Origin: Streptomyces luteolus | GTDB taxonomy: Bacteria > Actinomycetota > Actinomycetes > Streptomycetales > Streptomycetaceae | Reading direction: 5' to 3' | Length of the DNA stretch: 44,911 nucleotides | Assembly: GCF_029968015.1 (NCBI RefSeq) | Contig: NZ_JASCIS010000058.1 | Span: 1 to 44,911, forward strand | Shown here: positions 24,719-32,834 of the stretch, piece by piece | How positions within the stretch are numbered: the first letter of the stretch is position 1 | How the letters are laid out: each line of letters begins with the position of its first letter | Position numbers and translations under genes: made by a program | The notes under the pieces: model-generated | What the model was told of the DNA's origin: nothing | Seen by the model: only the letters and a program-made list of their open reading frames with translations | Database searches by the model: none

Positions 24719-27367
24719 ATGAGCGATGCCGTGGAAGAGGCCGAGGCGCGAGCCGCGGCGCCGGACAGCTTGACGCAGCGCGACGCCTTCATCTCGTACA
24801 GCCAGAGCAAGAACAAGCCGCTCGCGAAGCAGCTGCAGCGAGGGCTTGAGCGGCTGGCCGTCTCGCGCTTCCGACCCATGCGGATGAGCGTGTTCCGCGA
24901 CGTCACCAGCCTGCCCGCGAACCACGACCTGTGGCAGTCGATCCAGCGTGAACTGGCATGCTCCCGCTACCTCATCCTGCTCGCCTCCCCAGAAGCCGCC
25001 GCCTCGCCCTGGGTGGCCAAGGAAGTCGACTACTGGCTGCGGGAGCGCGACACGGAGCACCTGCTCATCGCCGTGGCGAGCGGTGAGATCGAATGGGACG
25101 ACGGGGCAGGCGACTTCGACTGGCGGAAGACCACGTGCCTCCCACGGAACTTGGCGGGCCACTTCACGTCCGTACCGCTCTGGGTGGACCTCCGTGAGAT
25201 CGAGGGAAGCCACCGCTCCCTGCGCTACCCGCCGTTCCGCGCCGCGGTCGCCCCCCTGGCCGCGCCGTTGCACGGCCGTCCGAAGGAGGCGTTGGAGCAC
25301 GACGACTTCAGGCAACTCCGCTCGTCAAACGGCTCAGCTGGTCGAGCGTCGCCCTGCTCGTGGCACTGCTCGTCCTCGCGGTCTACGGCTTCTTCGACGC
25401 CAGCAGGCAGCGCGACCAGGCCGTGGCGCAGGCCCGCATCTCCGCCTCGCAGGCGCTGGCCGCCCGCTCCGGGCAACTGCTCGCGACCAGTCCCAACCAG
25501 GCCGCGCAGTACGCCCTTTACGCCGAGGAGACCCGGTCCACCCCCGAGTCCCGGCGCGCCCTGGCCCAAGCCGTGGCCGCCGCGCCGTACGCCAAGCGGC
25601 GCCTGCGCGCGGATGTCGATTCAGTGACGGGACACGAGGGCGCGGGCAGGCCGGCCGCGACGGACGTCGTCCTCAGCGCGGACGGTTCGACCGCCGCGTA
25701 CTCCTCCGTTTTCGATTCTGCCGAGGGCATTCGCCTCTACGACGTGCGCTCCGCCCGGCAGTTGCGCGTACTGCACGCCAGGGGCACACCCAGAGCGCTC
25801 AGCCGGGACGGCCGCGTCCTGGCCACGGAGGTCTAGCTCAACCGGGTCCCGGTGTGGGACACCCAGACCTGCAAGCTCCTCAACACCATGGCGGCAGGAC
25901 ACACCAAGGATCTGCCGAGGGCCGCGCACGGGCTCGGAGCCCTCGCCCTCTCGCCTGTGGGCGTAAGGAGTCCCGCGAGTTCCTGACGGAATCGGCGCGC
26001 TGGAAGGACGCCCAGGCCCTGCCAGGAATGACCGGCGACACCTCGGACCCCTGGAAGTACAACGAGGTCCTGCTCTTCGACGGTGCGCGCAAGGCCCTGG
26101 CCCGGACGTCGGAGCGCGCCGAGGTGTGGGACCTGGAACAGCGCCGCCGTACCGCCGGACGGCCCTTGGGCGTGCACCAGGACATGGCGGTCGCCGACGG
26201 CGAGGGGAACTTCGTGCTGGGCGGGCAGGACGGTGCGGTCCGCCTGTACGACTCCGCACTGAAGCCCGGCACGACACTGGGCCGGATGGCGCGGACGGCC
26301 GGCAGCCTCGCGATGTCGGCCGATGGCGCCCAGGTGGCCGTGGCCTCGTACGGGGGCGAGTTCACCCTCTTCACGACCGGAGCCAGGCGGGGCCTGGCAA
26401 ATCCCCCTCGACAACACCGGCCGCCGGCTCGGCGGGATTCCGTACGCCAACCTGTCCGTGAACGTGTCGGACACGGCGTACGCGCTCAGCGGGAACAAAG
26501 CGGTACGTCGGCATGCAGAGCGTGACGCGCGGCCTGGGGAAGGAGGGCGGGCGGTTCACCATCTGGGACCTGCGGAGCGGGAAACGGGCGGACTGCGGTG
26601 TGGACATCGACGGCGTCTACGACGATCTGATCCGCCCGGCCGTCCACTTCCTCCCGGGCGACCGGTACGTGGTCGGCCTCTGGAACGGCTCCGTGGACGT
26701 GCTCGACACCCGCACCTGCACCCGCAGCGCGGTGCTGCCTGAACCCGAGGACGGCTCCCTCTCCCTCGCCCTGAGCGGGGACCGCGGAACCCTGGTCGTC
26801 CTCGACCGGAGCGGCAACGACGTCGACACCTGGCGCTGGGACGGCGACCGGGCCTTCGAGCACGCCGCCCACACCACCCTGCCGCAAGAGGCCGAGCCCA
26901 TCGGCATCAGCGTCGACCACGAGGGGAACCAGGCGGCCTTCTCCGACCTGGAGAGCCATGCGTACGTCGTACGCCTCGATTCCGGGCAGCGTGTGCGTGC
27001 CACCGGGAACCTGCCACGCGACACCCATGACGTGGCCTTGAGCCGGGACGGCAGTCTGCTGATACAGGGGTTCAGCACCCGGACCGACCGGGGGGTGCGC
27101 ATCCTGGACGCGGCCACGGGCGACCAGCTCGACGTGTGGCACACGGACCCACCGGCCGCCTCCGCGAAGCCGGAAGCCCCCATGCAGGTGGTGCCCGGCC
27201 CCGCCGACGACATCCTCACCCTCGGCCCGGACCGCAAGGTCGTCCGCCGCACCGTCGGCGTGGAGGCATGGCGAGACCTGCTGTGCGGCCTGGTCAGCCA
27301 GCCCCTGCCCGCCCGAGAACGAGACCGCTACCTGAAGGGCCTGAACGTGGAGGCGCCTTGCCGCTGA
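24719..27367 (+). pseudogene. TIR-TM-WD40 repeat protein, broken by frameshifts and a stop
   Basis: Translated with corrections this would be one protein of about 880 residues. It has a TIR domain (1-180; DAFISYSQSKN, VFRDVTSL, catalytic-type Glu102 in SPWVAKEVDYW), a TM helix (SSVALLVALLVLAVYGFF), a helical linker (ARISASQALAARSGQLLATSPNQAA-like) and a C-terminal WD40 propeller ending in the common EAWRDLLCGLV tail. The frame shifts near 25318, 25965, 26380 and 26500, and TAG interrupts at 25834-25836. The first frame alone encodes an intact TIR domain of about 200 residues plus a nonsense tail ending at 25627. Decay is likely, though sequence error cannot be excluded. Confidence 0.85.
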
Positions 27368-27371
27368 GGGC

Positions 27372-27390
27372 GCGATGCGGATGGCATCGC
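27372..27390. terminator. Hairpin between the TIR-WD40 remnant and the APC permease
   Basis: GCGATGC-ggatg-GCATCGC, a perfect 7-bp stem with a 5-base loop in the 64-base gap between convergent genes. Confidence 0.7.
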
Positions 27391-27431
27391 AGGTGCCGGC
27401 TGGAGCGAAGACACAGGCTGGTGTCGACTCG

Positions 27432-29024
27432 TCAGGGATTGCCGGGGGGCGGCGAGGTCGGTGAGGTCGGTGGGGGCGGTGGCTGGAAGCGGTGCTCGGC
27501 GAGTACGCCTGTCTTATGGCGCTGCACGAACCAGTAGTAGGCGAAGCCGCCGAGCGCGACGATGCCGATGAACAGGAACGCGCCCCACCGCAGATACCAG
27601 TGCTGCGGTCCGGTCGCGTTGTACACCTCGGCGCGCGGCCAGGCCAGGTTCAGGGCCATGGCCGTGCCCCAGAGCACGGCGAGGATGTTGATGGGCAGGC
27701 CGAACCTGCCGAGCGAGAACTTCCCCTGGGCGGGCTGCCATTGGCCGCGCAGCCGCTTGATCAGCATGGGCACGGTGACCATCAGGTAGGCCACGTAGAT
27801 CATGATGATCGCGATGCTGGTGATGACCGAGAAGATCTGCGGCTGGTTGATGTTGATCACCAGGATGACGACACCGACCACACCGATCAGCACGGCGGGG
27901 ATCACCGGCGTCTGGAAGCGGGGACTGACGCGGGCGAGCACGGAACCGGCCGGCAGGTTGTTGTCCCGGGCCATCGCGAACATCAGCCGGATGCCGGCGG
28001 CGTGCACGGCCAGGACGCAGACGGTGATGGCGATGACGACGCACCACAGGAAGATCTCACCGATGGTCGAACCGAGCGTCTCCAGAACCACGTACTGCAG
28101 ACCGCCCGTGGACAACTCCTTGGCCTGAAGGTCCGGGACGGCGAGCAGAGCGAAGAGCAGGATGAAGCCGCCGATGAGGAACGACGCGATGAGGGCGCGC
28201 AGGATCGCGCGGGGCGCGTTGCGGCTCGGGTCGTGGGACTCCTCACCGAGGGACGACGCCGTGTCGAAGCCGTACATCACGTAGGCGGAGGCCAGCGAGG
28301 CGGTGAGGAACGCTCCGAGGTACCCGAGGTTCTGGCCGCTGCCGAGGCCGTACGTCTCCGTCAGCGCGGTGTTGGGGCCGCGGGTGATGTGGGCTGCGAG
28401 GAAGATGATCAGCGCGACGGCGGCGATGAGTTCGATGAAGACGCCCGCCGAGTTGATCCGGGCCATGAGCTGCACACCGAAGGCGTTGACGAGGGTGGAG
28501 AAGAGGATGAGCACGGTGCCGAGCAGGACGGCGTTGGCCGCCGCGTCGGTCTCGCCGGTGCCGTCACCGACGAACTGGAACCAGTCGGAGATCTGCGGCA
28601 GCGTGATCTGGTAGGCGAGCGCCACGGCGGACAGGGTCACCATGGTGGCCGTCGTCATCATCCAGCCGCCGAGCCAGCCGACGTGCGGGCCGCCCAGGCT
28701 CTTGGCCCAGTTGTAGACGGACCCCGCGACCGGGTAGCGGGCGGCCAGCTCGCAGAAGCACAGGGCCACCATCAACTGGCCCAGAAAGACCATCGGCCAC
28801 GACCACCAGTACGCGGGGCCGCCGAAGGTGACGCCGAAGAAGAACAGCTGGAAGGTGCCGGTCAGGATCGAGATGTAGCTGACCCCGGCGGCAAAGGTGT
28901 GGAAGTTGCCCAGCGTCCGCTTGAGTTCCGGGCGGTAGCCGAGCTCGCCGAGGGCGTCGTCGTCGTGCTCACCCTGGCTCCTGCTGGGCACGGGGTCGGG
29001 GCCGGAACCGGTGTCCGTACTCAT
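27432..29024 (-). CDS. APC family amino acid/amine permease
   Basis: 530 residues with 12-14 hydrophobic helices and the motifs of the amino acid-polyamine-organocation superfamily (FGGPAYWWSWPMVFLGQLMV, ELAARYPVAGSVYNWAKSLGG, AYVMYGFDTASSLGEESHDPSRNAPRAIL). The last matches the bacterial GABA/choline-type permeases. The tail is a run of prolines (FQPPPPP). The ATG overlaps the stop of the aldehyde dehydrogenase (ATGA), so the two are translated together. Import of an amine or amino-aldehyde precursor that feeds the dehydrogenase is the natural reading; the exact substrate is open. Confidence 0.9.
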   Translation of the reverse strand: MSTDTGSGPDPVPSRSQGEHDDDALGELGYRPELKRTLGNFHTFAAGVSYISILTGTFQLFFFGVTFGGPAYWWSWPMVFLGQLMVALCFCELAARYPVAGSVYNWAKSLGGPHVGWLGGWMMTTATMVTLSAVALAYQITLPQISDWFQFVGDGTGETDAAANAVLLGTVLILFSTLVNAFGVQLMARINSAGVFIELIAAVALIIFLAAHITRGPNTALTETYGLGSGQNLGYLGAFLTASLASAYVMYGFDTASSLGEESHDPSRNAPRAILRALIASFLIGGFILLFALLAVPDLQAKELSTGGLQYVVLETLGSTIGEIFLWCVVIAITVCVLAVHAAGIRLMFAMARDNNLPAGSVLARVSPRFQTPVIPAVLIGVVGVVILVININQPQIFSVITSIAIIMIYVAYLMVTVPMLIKRLRGQWQPAQGKFSLGRFGLPINILAVLWGTAMALNLAWPRAEVYNATGPQHWYLRWGAFLFIGIVALGGFAYYWFVQRHKTGVLAEHRFQPPPPPTSPTSPPPGNP

Positions 29025-30490
29025 TCGAACCACCTCTGCGGAGTCGGGGCGAGATTGCGCCAGACGTGCTTGGCCTCCTGGTACTCGGCCAGGCCCGCCG
29101 GGCCCAGCTCGCGACCGAAGCCTGACTGCTTCATTCCGCCCCATTCCGCCTGCGGCACGTACGGATGGAAGTCGTTGATCCATACGGTTCCCGCGCGCAG
29201 CCGGTTCGCCACCCGCTGGGCCTTGCCGATGTCCTGCGACCAGACGGCACCCGCGAGTCCGTAGACCGTGCCGTTGGCGAGCGTGAGCGCCTCCTCCTCG
29301 TCCCGGAACCGCTCGACGGTGAGCACCGGGCCGAAGGACTCGTCGGCGACCACGGACATGCTGGGCGTGCACTCGTCCAGGACCGTCGGCAGGTAGTAGT
29401 AGCCGTCCCGCAGTGCCGGATCGTCGGGGCGGGTGCCGCCGCAGCGCAGCACCGCACCCTCGGCGAGGCCGGCCGCCACGTACGCCTCGACCTTGTCCCG
29501 GTGCGCGGCGGAGATCAGCGGGCCGGTGCGGGCGTGCTCGTCGAAGGGGCCGCCGAGCGGGATCCGCCGGGCGCGCTCGACCACCGCGTCGACGAACGCG
29601 TCATGGAGGTCGTCCTGGACCAGGAGCCGCGCCCCGGCCGAGCAGACCTGCCCCGAGTGCAGGAAGATCGCCATCAGGGCGTAGTCGACGGCCGCTTCGA
29701 AGTCGGCGTCTGCGAAGACGATGTTGGGGTTCTTGCCGCCGAGTTCAAGGGCGACCTTCTTCACGGTGGGGGCCGCGGCGGCCATGATGCGGCGACCGGT
29801 GACGAGCCCGCCGGTGAACGACACCAGGTCGACCCGGCGGTCCTCGCTGAGCGGCGCGCCCGCGGTGGGGCCCGCGCCGAGGATCAGGTTGGCGGCCCCG
29901 TCCGGCAGCCCCGCCTCGGCGAGCAGCCGCATCAGGATGATCGCGGTGTGCGGGGTCAGCTCGCTGGGCTTCAGGACGAACGTGTTGCCCGCGCCGAGCG
30001 CCGGGGCGACCTTCCAGGCGGTCTGCAGCAGCGGGTAGTTCCACGGGGTGATCAGCGAGCACACCCCGACCGGCTCGTGCACCACCCGGCTGTCCACCTC
30101 TGGGCTGCCGGCGTCGACGATCCGGTCGCTGCCGCCCGCCGCCGTCAGGTTGCCGAAGTAGCGGAAGCAGTTGGCGATGTCGTCCATGTCGTACTCGCTC
30201 TCCACGAGCCGCTTCCCGGTGTCCAGGGATTCGGCGCGGGCGAGCGCGTCCTTGTCGCGTTCGAGCAGGTCGGCGACGCGCAGCAGCAGTCGGCCGCGTT
30301 CGGCGGCCGGGGTGTCGGGCCACGGGCCGTGGTCGAACGCCTCGCGTGCGGCGGCGATCGCCGCGGCGGCGTCCTTCGGTCCGGCCTCGTCGACGGTCGC
30401 GACCAGGGTGTTGTCGGCGGGACAGCGGATCTCCCGCACCTGCCCGTCCACTGCAGTGGTCCACTGACCGCCGATGAACAGCTCCGGCAT
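29021..30490 (-). CDS. Aldehyde dehydrogenase, betaine/aminobutyraldehyde type
   Basis: 489 residues with LITPWNYPLLQTAWKVAPAL, general base Glu249 (ELGGKNPN) and nucleophile Cys283 (SGQVCSAGARLL). The C-terminal HPYVPQAEWGGMKQSG and FGRELGPAGLAEYQEAKH resemble the glycine betaine aldehyde dehydrogenases GbsA and BetB, which accept quaternary or amino aldehydes. It is the first gene of a two-gene operon with the APC permease. ATG 30490 follows GGAGGG. It could also serve as the succinate-semialdehyde dehydrogenase that the 11-19 kb pathway would need, but nothing in the sequence shows that. Confidence 0.9.
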   Translation of the reverse strand: MPELFIGGQWTTAVDGQVREIRCPADNTLVATVDEAGPKDAAAAIAAAREAFDHGPWPDTPAAERGRLLLRVADLLERDKDALARAESLDTGKRLVESEYDMDDIANCFRYFGNLTAAGGSDRIVDAGSPEVDSRVVHEPVGVCSLITPWNYPLLQTAWKVAPALGAGNTFVLKPSELTPHTAIILMRLLAEAGLPDGAANLILGAGPTAGAPLSEDRRVDLVSFTGGLVTGRRIMAAAAPTVKKVALELGGKNPNIVFADADFEAAVDYALMAIFLHSGQVCSAGARLLVQDDLHDAFVDAVVERARRIPLGGPFDEHARTGPLISAAHRDKVEAYVAAGLAEGAVLRCGGTRPDDPALRDGYYYLPTVLDECTPSMSVVADESFGPVLTVERFRDEEEALTLANGTVYGLAGAVWSQDIGKAQRVANRLRAGTVWINDFHPYVPQAEWGGMKQSGFGRELGPAGLAEYQEAKHVWRNLAPTPQRWFE

Positions 30491-30732
30491 GGCGTCCCTC
30501 CGGTTCGGATGCGCGGAGACGATCCGACTGAAATCGGCCGGGTCGACTCCGTGTTCACCCGTCGGCGGAACGTGCTCCGTCTCCAGACGATAGGGAGGGT
30601 GGGCCTTCGGCGCATCACGGAAGCCACCGCTCAGGGGCGGCTGGGCACGGAGAGCGGGCGCAGAGGTGATGCCCTTCGGCCCAGCAGCAGGGGACTTTCG
30701 TCACCGGCATCCCCCTTATTTCGCTCTTAGGT

Positions 30733-30756
30733 TTGGGGGTCTGCGGCAACCCCCAA
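30733..30756 (+). promoter_or_regulatory. Leader hairpin upstream of the small protein gene
   Basis: TTGGGGGT-ctgcggca-ACCCCCAA is a perfect 8-bp stem 84 bases before the ATG at 30840. It stands alone in the 349-base gap, apart from short stems GTCC/GGAC (30766-30777) and CTGC/GCAG (30780-30793). It could terminate an upstream transcript or shape the leader. I see no match to a known riboswitch. Confidence 0.45.
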
Positions 30757-30839
30757 CAGGACGTCGTCCGGATGGACGGCTGCCCCTGAGCAGGTTTCCC
30801 GCCGCCGCTACCGCACAGCGCTTGAGAGAGATCCTTCCT

Positions 30840-31112
30840 ATGCCCGACCGCCTTGACACCGACTCCCTGCGCCCGCGCTTCGAGATGGTGGTGAACCGCT
30901 ACGGGGCGACCCTGGGTACGCGCCCCAGTTCCCAGGCGCGCCGCCTGAACATCATCGAGACTCGCTCGGCCTCCACCGTGGACCGGGCGATCAAGGTGGC
31001 GGGCGAGCTCGCCCGGGAGCACAACATGATCATCCGCTACCAACTCGCCCGCCGGGCGAACGGAATGACGTACTACCCCTGCGTCAGGGCCCGGAAGGCA
31101 CCTCAACGCTGA
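30840..31112 (+). CDS. Small protein of unknown function
   Basis: 90 residues, basic, with no signal peptide or membrane segment. MPDRLDTDSLRPRFEMVVNR, RPSSQARRLNIIETRSASTV, DRAIKVAGELAREHNMIIRY and a closing GMTYYPCVRARK suggest an alpha/beta fold. I do not recognise a family. GAGAGAG at 30824-30830 precedes the ATG. The open frame extends upstream to 30666, but the ribosome site and the leader hairpin favour this start. A compact terminator follows directly after the stop. Confidence 0.6.
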   Translation: MPDRLDTDSLRPRFEMVVNRYGATLGTRPSSQARRLNIIETRSASTVDRAIKVAGELAREHNMIIRYQLARRANGMTYYPCVRARKAPQR

Positions 31113-31113
31113 C

Positions 31114-31130
31114 GGCCCGCGCTTCGGGCC
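31114..31130 (+). terminator. Compact hairpin after the small protein gene
   Basis: GGCCCG-cgctt-CGGGCC, a 6-bp all-GC stem with a 5-base loop, starting two bases after the stop codon. Confidence 0.6.
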
Positions 31131-31258
31131 CCACCAGCCGCACTCGTTCCGCCCACTGCCTTAGCAGATCGTGAAAAGAGGCGGCAAGGGTGCTGAACCG
31201 GTCAGGTTCCCCCTCGGTTGTAGCTGCCCGAACCATGTCGGGAGCCCCGCCGCGGCTC

Positions 31259-31280
31259 TTACGGTGACCGGCATCTCGGT
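31259..31280 (+). promoter_or_regulatory. Upstream box shared by the two PHB-depolymerase-family genes, copy 1
   Basis: A 22-base element beginning TTACGGTGACCGG matches 18 of 22 bases of the element upstream of the second esterase gene (42228-42249). Both lie about 80 bases before the start codon while the sequence between differs. Either a shared promoter or a regulator site retained after duplication. Confidence 0.5.
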
Positions 31281-31361
31281 ACCGGCCGCCCGTAGGGACG
31301 GCGGGGCTGAGGCCGCGGAACCAGAAGGGGCCCGCGCCGCCTACAGACGGGGGAAGGCCGC

Positions 31362-32648
31362 ATGCCGCCGTACGGATCGCCAGCACAGCCCAGCAGAAGT
31401 ACCGGACCCAGCAGGCACCGCAGAGGCCGAGGACGGCTGCCCGTGCTCGGGTCGCTCGTCTTCGCCGCCGTACTGGCCGCGATCGCGGCGCTGTTCGCTC
31501 CGGTCTCCCGGGCCGACGCGGCTCCCGCACTGGAACCGGTTGCGAACTTCGGTGCCAACCCTGGCGCGTTGAACATGTACGTCTACAAACCCGCCTCGCT
31601 GCCCGACAACGCGCCGGTCGTGGTGGCGCTGCACGGCTGCAAGCAGAACGCGCAGATCTACGCGGACAACGCCGGGCTGACCAAGTTCGCCGACCGGAAC
31701 CAGTTCATGCTGGTCTTCGCCGAGCAGACGCAGTCCAACAACTGGGACAAGTGCTTCAACTGGTTCCAGCCCACCGACAACAAGCGCGGCCAGGGCGAAG
31801 CGGCCTCGATCCGGCAGATGGTCGCGCACGCCGACCAGTCCCTCGGGGCCGACGGGTCACGCGCCTACGTGACGGGTCTGTCCGCCGGCGGCGTCATGAC
31901 CTCCGTGATGCTCTCCACCTACCCCGAGGTGTTCAAGGCGGGCGCGGTCGTCGCCGGGATCCCCTACGGCTGCACCGACGGCAACAGCCCGTTCACCTGC
32001 ATGAACCCTGGTGTGGACGGCACTCCCGAGGAGTGGGCGAAGCGCGTACGCGACGCGCACCCGGGCTACCAGGGCCCGTGGCCGCGTATGGCCATCTGGG
32101 CGGCCGACAACGACACCAAGGTGGTGCCGAAGAACGCCGATGAACTGCGCGACCAGTGGACCGCGCTGCACGGCCTCGACCAGGAGCCGGACAAGTCCGA
32201 CACCCTCCCTCCGAACGACACCCGCCGGGATCAGTACCTCGCCCAGGACGGCAGCGTGGCCGTCGAGGTGAACAAGGTGCCCGTGATCGGCCACGGCCTC
32301 CCAGTGGATCCGGGCAGCGGTGAGCAGCAGTGCGGTACCGCGACGACATACTTCTTCGACTCGATCTGCTCCAGCTACTGGATCACCGGCTTCTTCGGCC
32401 TCTCCGAAGGCAGCCCCGGCCCGGACCCGACCCCCACCCCGAGCCAGAGCACGACCCCGCCCGCCGCGGCCTGCTTCACGGCGAACAACTACGAGCAGGT
32501 CAAGGCCGGCCGGGCCACCACCTCCGGCGGCTACGTCTACGCCAAGGGCTCCGAGCAGGAGATGGGGCTCTACAACACCGCCACCACCCACACACTGAAG
32601 GAATCGCCGACCGGCTACTTCACGATCTCCGACGACCGCTGCCCCTGA
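31362..32648 (+). CDS. Secreted PHB depolymerase family esterase with C-terminal domain
   Basis: 428 residues. A positively charged N-terminus and hydrophobic stretch (LPVLGSLVFAAVLAAIAALFAP, about 27-47) form a signal peptide cut near ADAA. The catalytic domain (about 55-345) has YKPASLPDNAPVVVALHGC as oxyanion region, Ser174 in GLSAGG and a His in VIGHGLP. A PT-rich linker (DPTPTPSQSTTPP) leads to a 58-residue C-terminal domain (CFTANNYEQVKAGRATTSGG...) often attached to secreted esterases, perhaps for polymer binding. The expected reaction is hydrolysis of poly(3-hydroxybutyrate) or related polyesters. A paralog without the C-terminal domain lies at 41.1 kb. Confidence 0.88.
   Translation: MPPYGSPAQPSRSTGPSRHRRGRGRLPVLGSLVFAAVLAAIAALFAPVSRADAAPALEPVANFGANPGALNMYVYKPASLPDNAPVVVALHGCKQNAQIYADNAGLTKFADRNQFMLVFAEQTQSNNWDKCFNWFQPTDNKRGQGEAASIRQMVAHADQSLGADGSRAYVTGLSAGGVMTSVMLSTYPEVFKAGAVVAGIPYGCTDGNSPFTCMNPGVDGTPEEWAKRVRDAHPGYQGPWPRMAIWAADNDTKVVPKNADELRDQWTALHGLDQEPDKSDTLPPNDTRRDQYLAQDGSVAVEVNKVPVIGHGLPVDPGSGEQQCGTATTYFFDSICSSYWITGFFGLSEGSPGPDPTPTPSQSTTPPAAACFTANNYEQVKAGRATTSGGYVYAKGSEQEMGLYNTATTHTLKESPTGYFTISDDRCP
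31747..31858. repeat. 112-bp perfect inverted repeat within the two esterase genes, arm 1
   Basis: Identical base for base to the reverse complement of 41650-41761, including third codon positions. It covers the region from CFNWFQPTDN to the residues before the Ser nucleophile. Such identity inside otherwise diverged paralogs points to gene conversion or very recent duplication. Confidence 0.92.
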
Positions 32649-32681
32649 CCCGAGGCATCGCATGACGGTACTTGTCCTACG

Positions 32682-32717
32682 CCACCGGCCACGCCGACGA
32701 ACGGGCGTTGCCGGTGG
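32682..32717 (+). terminator. Hairpin after the first esterase gene
   Basis: CCACCGGC-c-ACGCC ... GGCGT-t-GCCGGTGG forms a 13-bp stem with a single internal mismatch and an 8-base loop, 33 bases past the stop. Confidence 0.75.
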
Positions 32718-32781
32718 ACGGAGGCCGCCGTCCTGAACCGAGAGCTCCGTCGCGTCCCGGACCAGTCGACACCTTCCGTAC

Positions 32782-32809
32782 CGCCGATCGTTCACCGCCG
32801 ATCGTTCAC
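32782..32809 (+). repeat. Two tandem 14-bp repeats upstream of the second secreted hydrolase
   Basis: CGCCGATCGTTCAC occurs twice in succession, 25 bases before the start of the next gene. Each copy contains the palindrome CGATCG. Could be a regulator site or slippage. Confidence 0.6.
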
Positions 32810-32834
32810 CACCGACCGACCAGGGGAGAAGCCC

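Noticed and set aside
24719..27367. Programmed frameshifting as the explanation for the TIR-WD40 reading frame changes
   Set aside because: Shifts occur at several sites in both directions, without a slippery heptamer or following pseudoknot, and there is also a stop codon; decay or sequence error is simpler.
27492..29264. 590-codon plus-strand frame opposite the APC permease
   Set aside because: Highly charged, low-complexity antisense of membrane helices; the permease motifs on the minus strand are decisive.
12661..30490. The two aldehyde dehydrogenase genes as a recent duplication
   Set aside because: They differ throughout and belong to different subfamilies by C-terminal motifs; only catalytic segments match.
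30733..30756. Leader hairpin as a known riboswitch
   Set aside because: Only one simple stem and no conserved aptamer core that I recognise.
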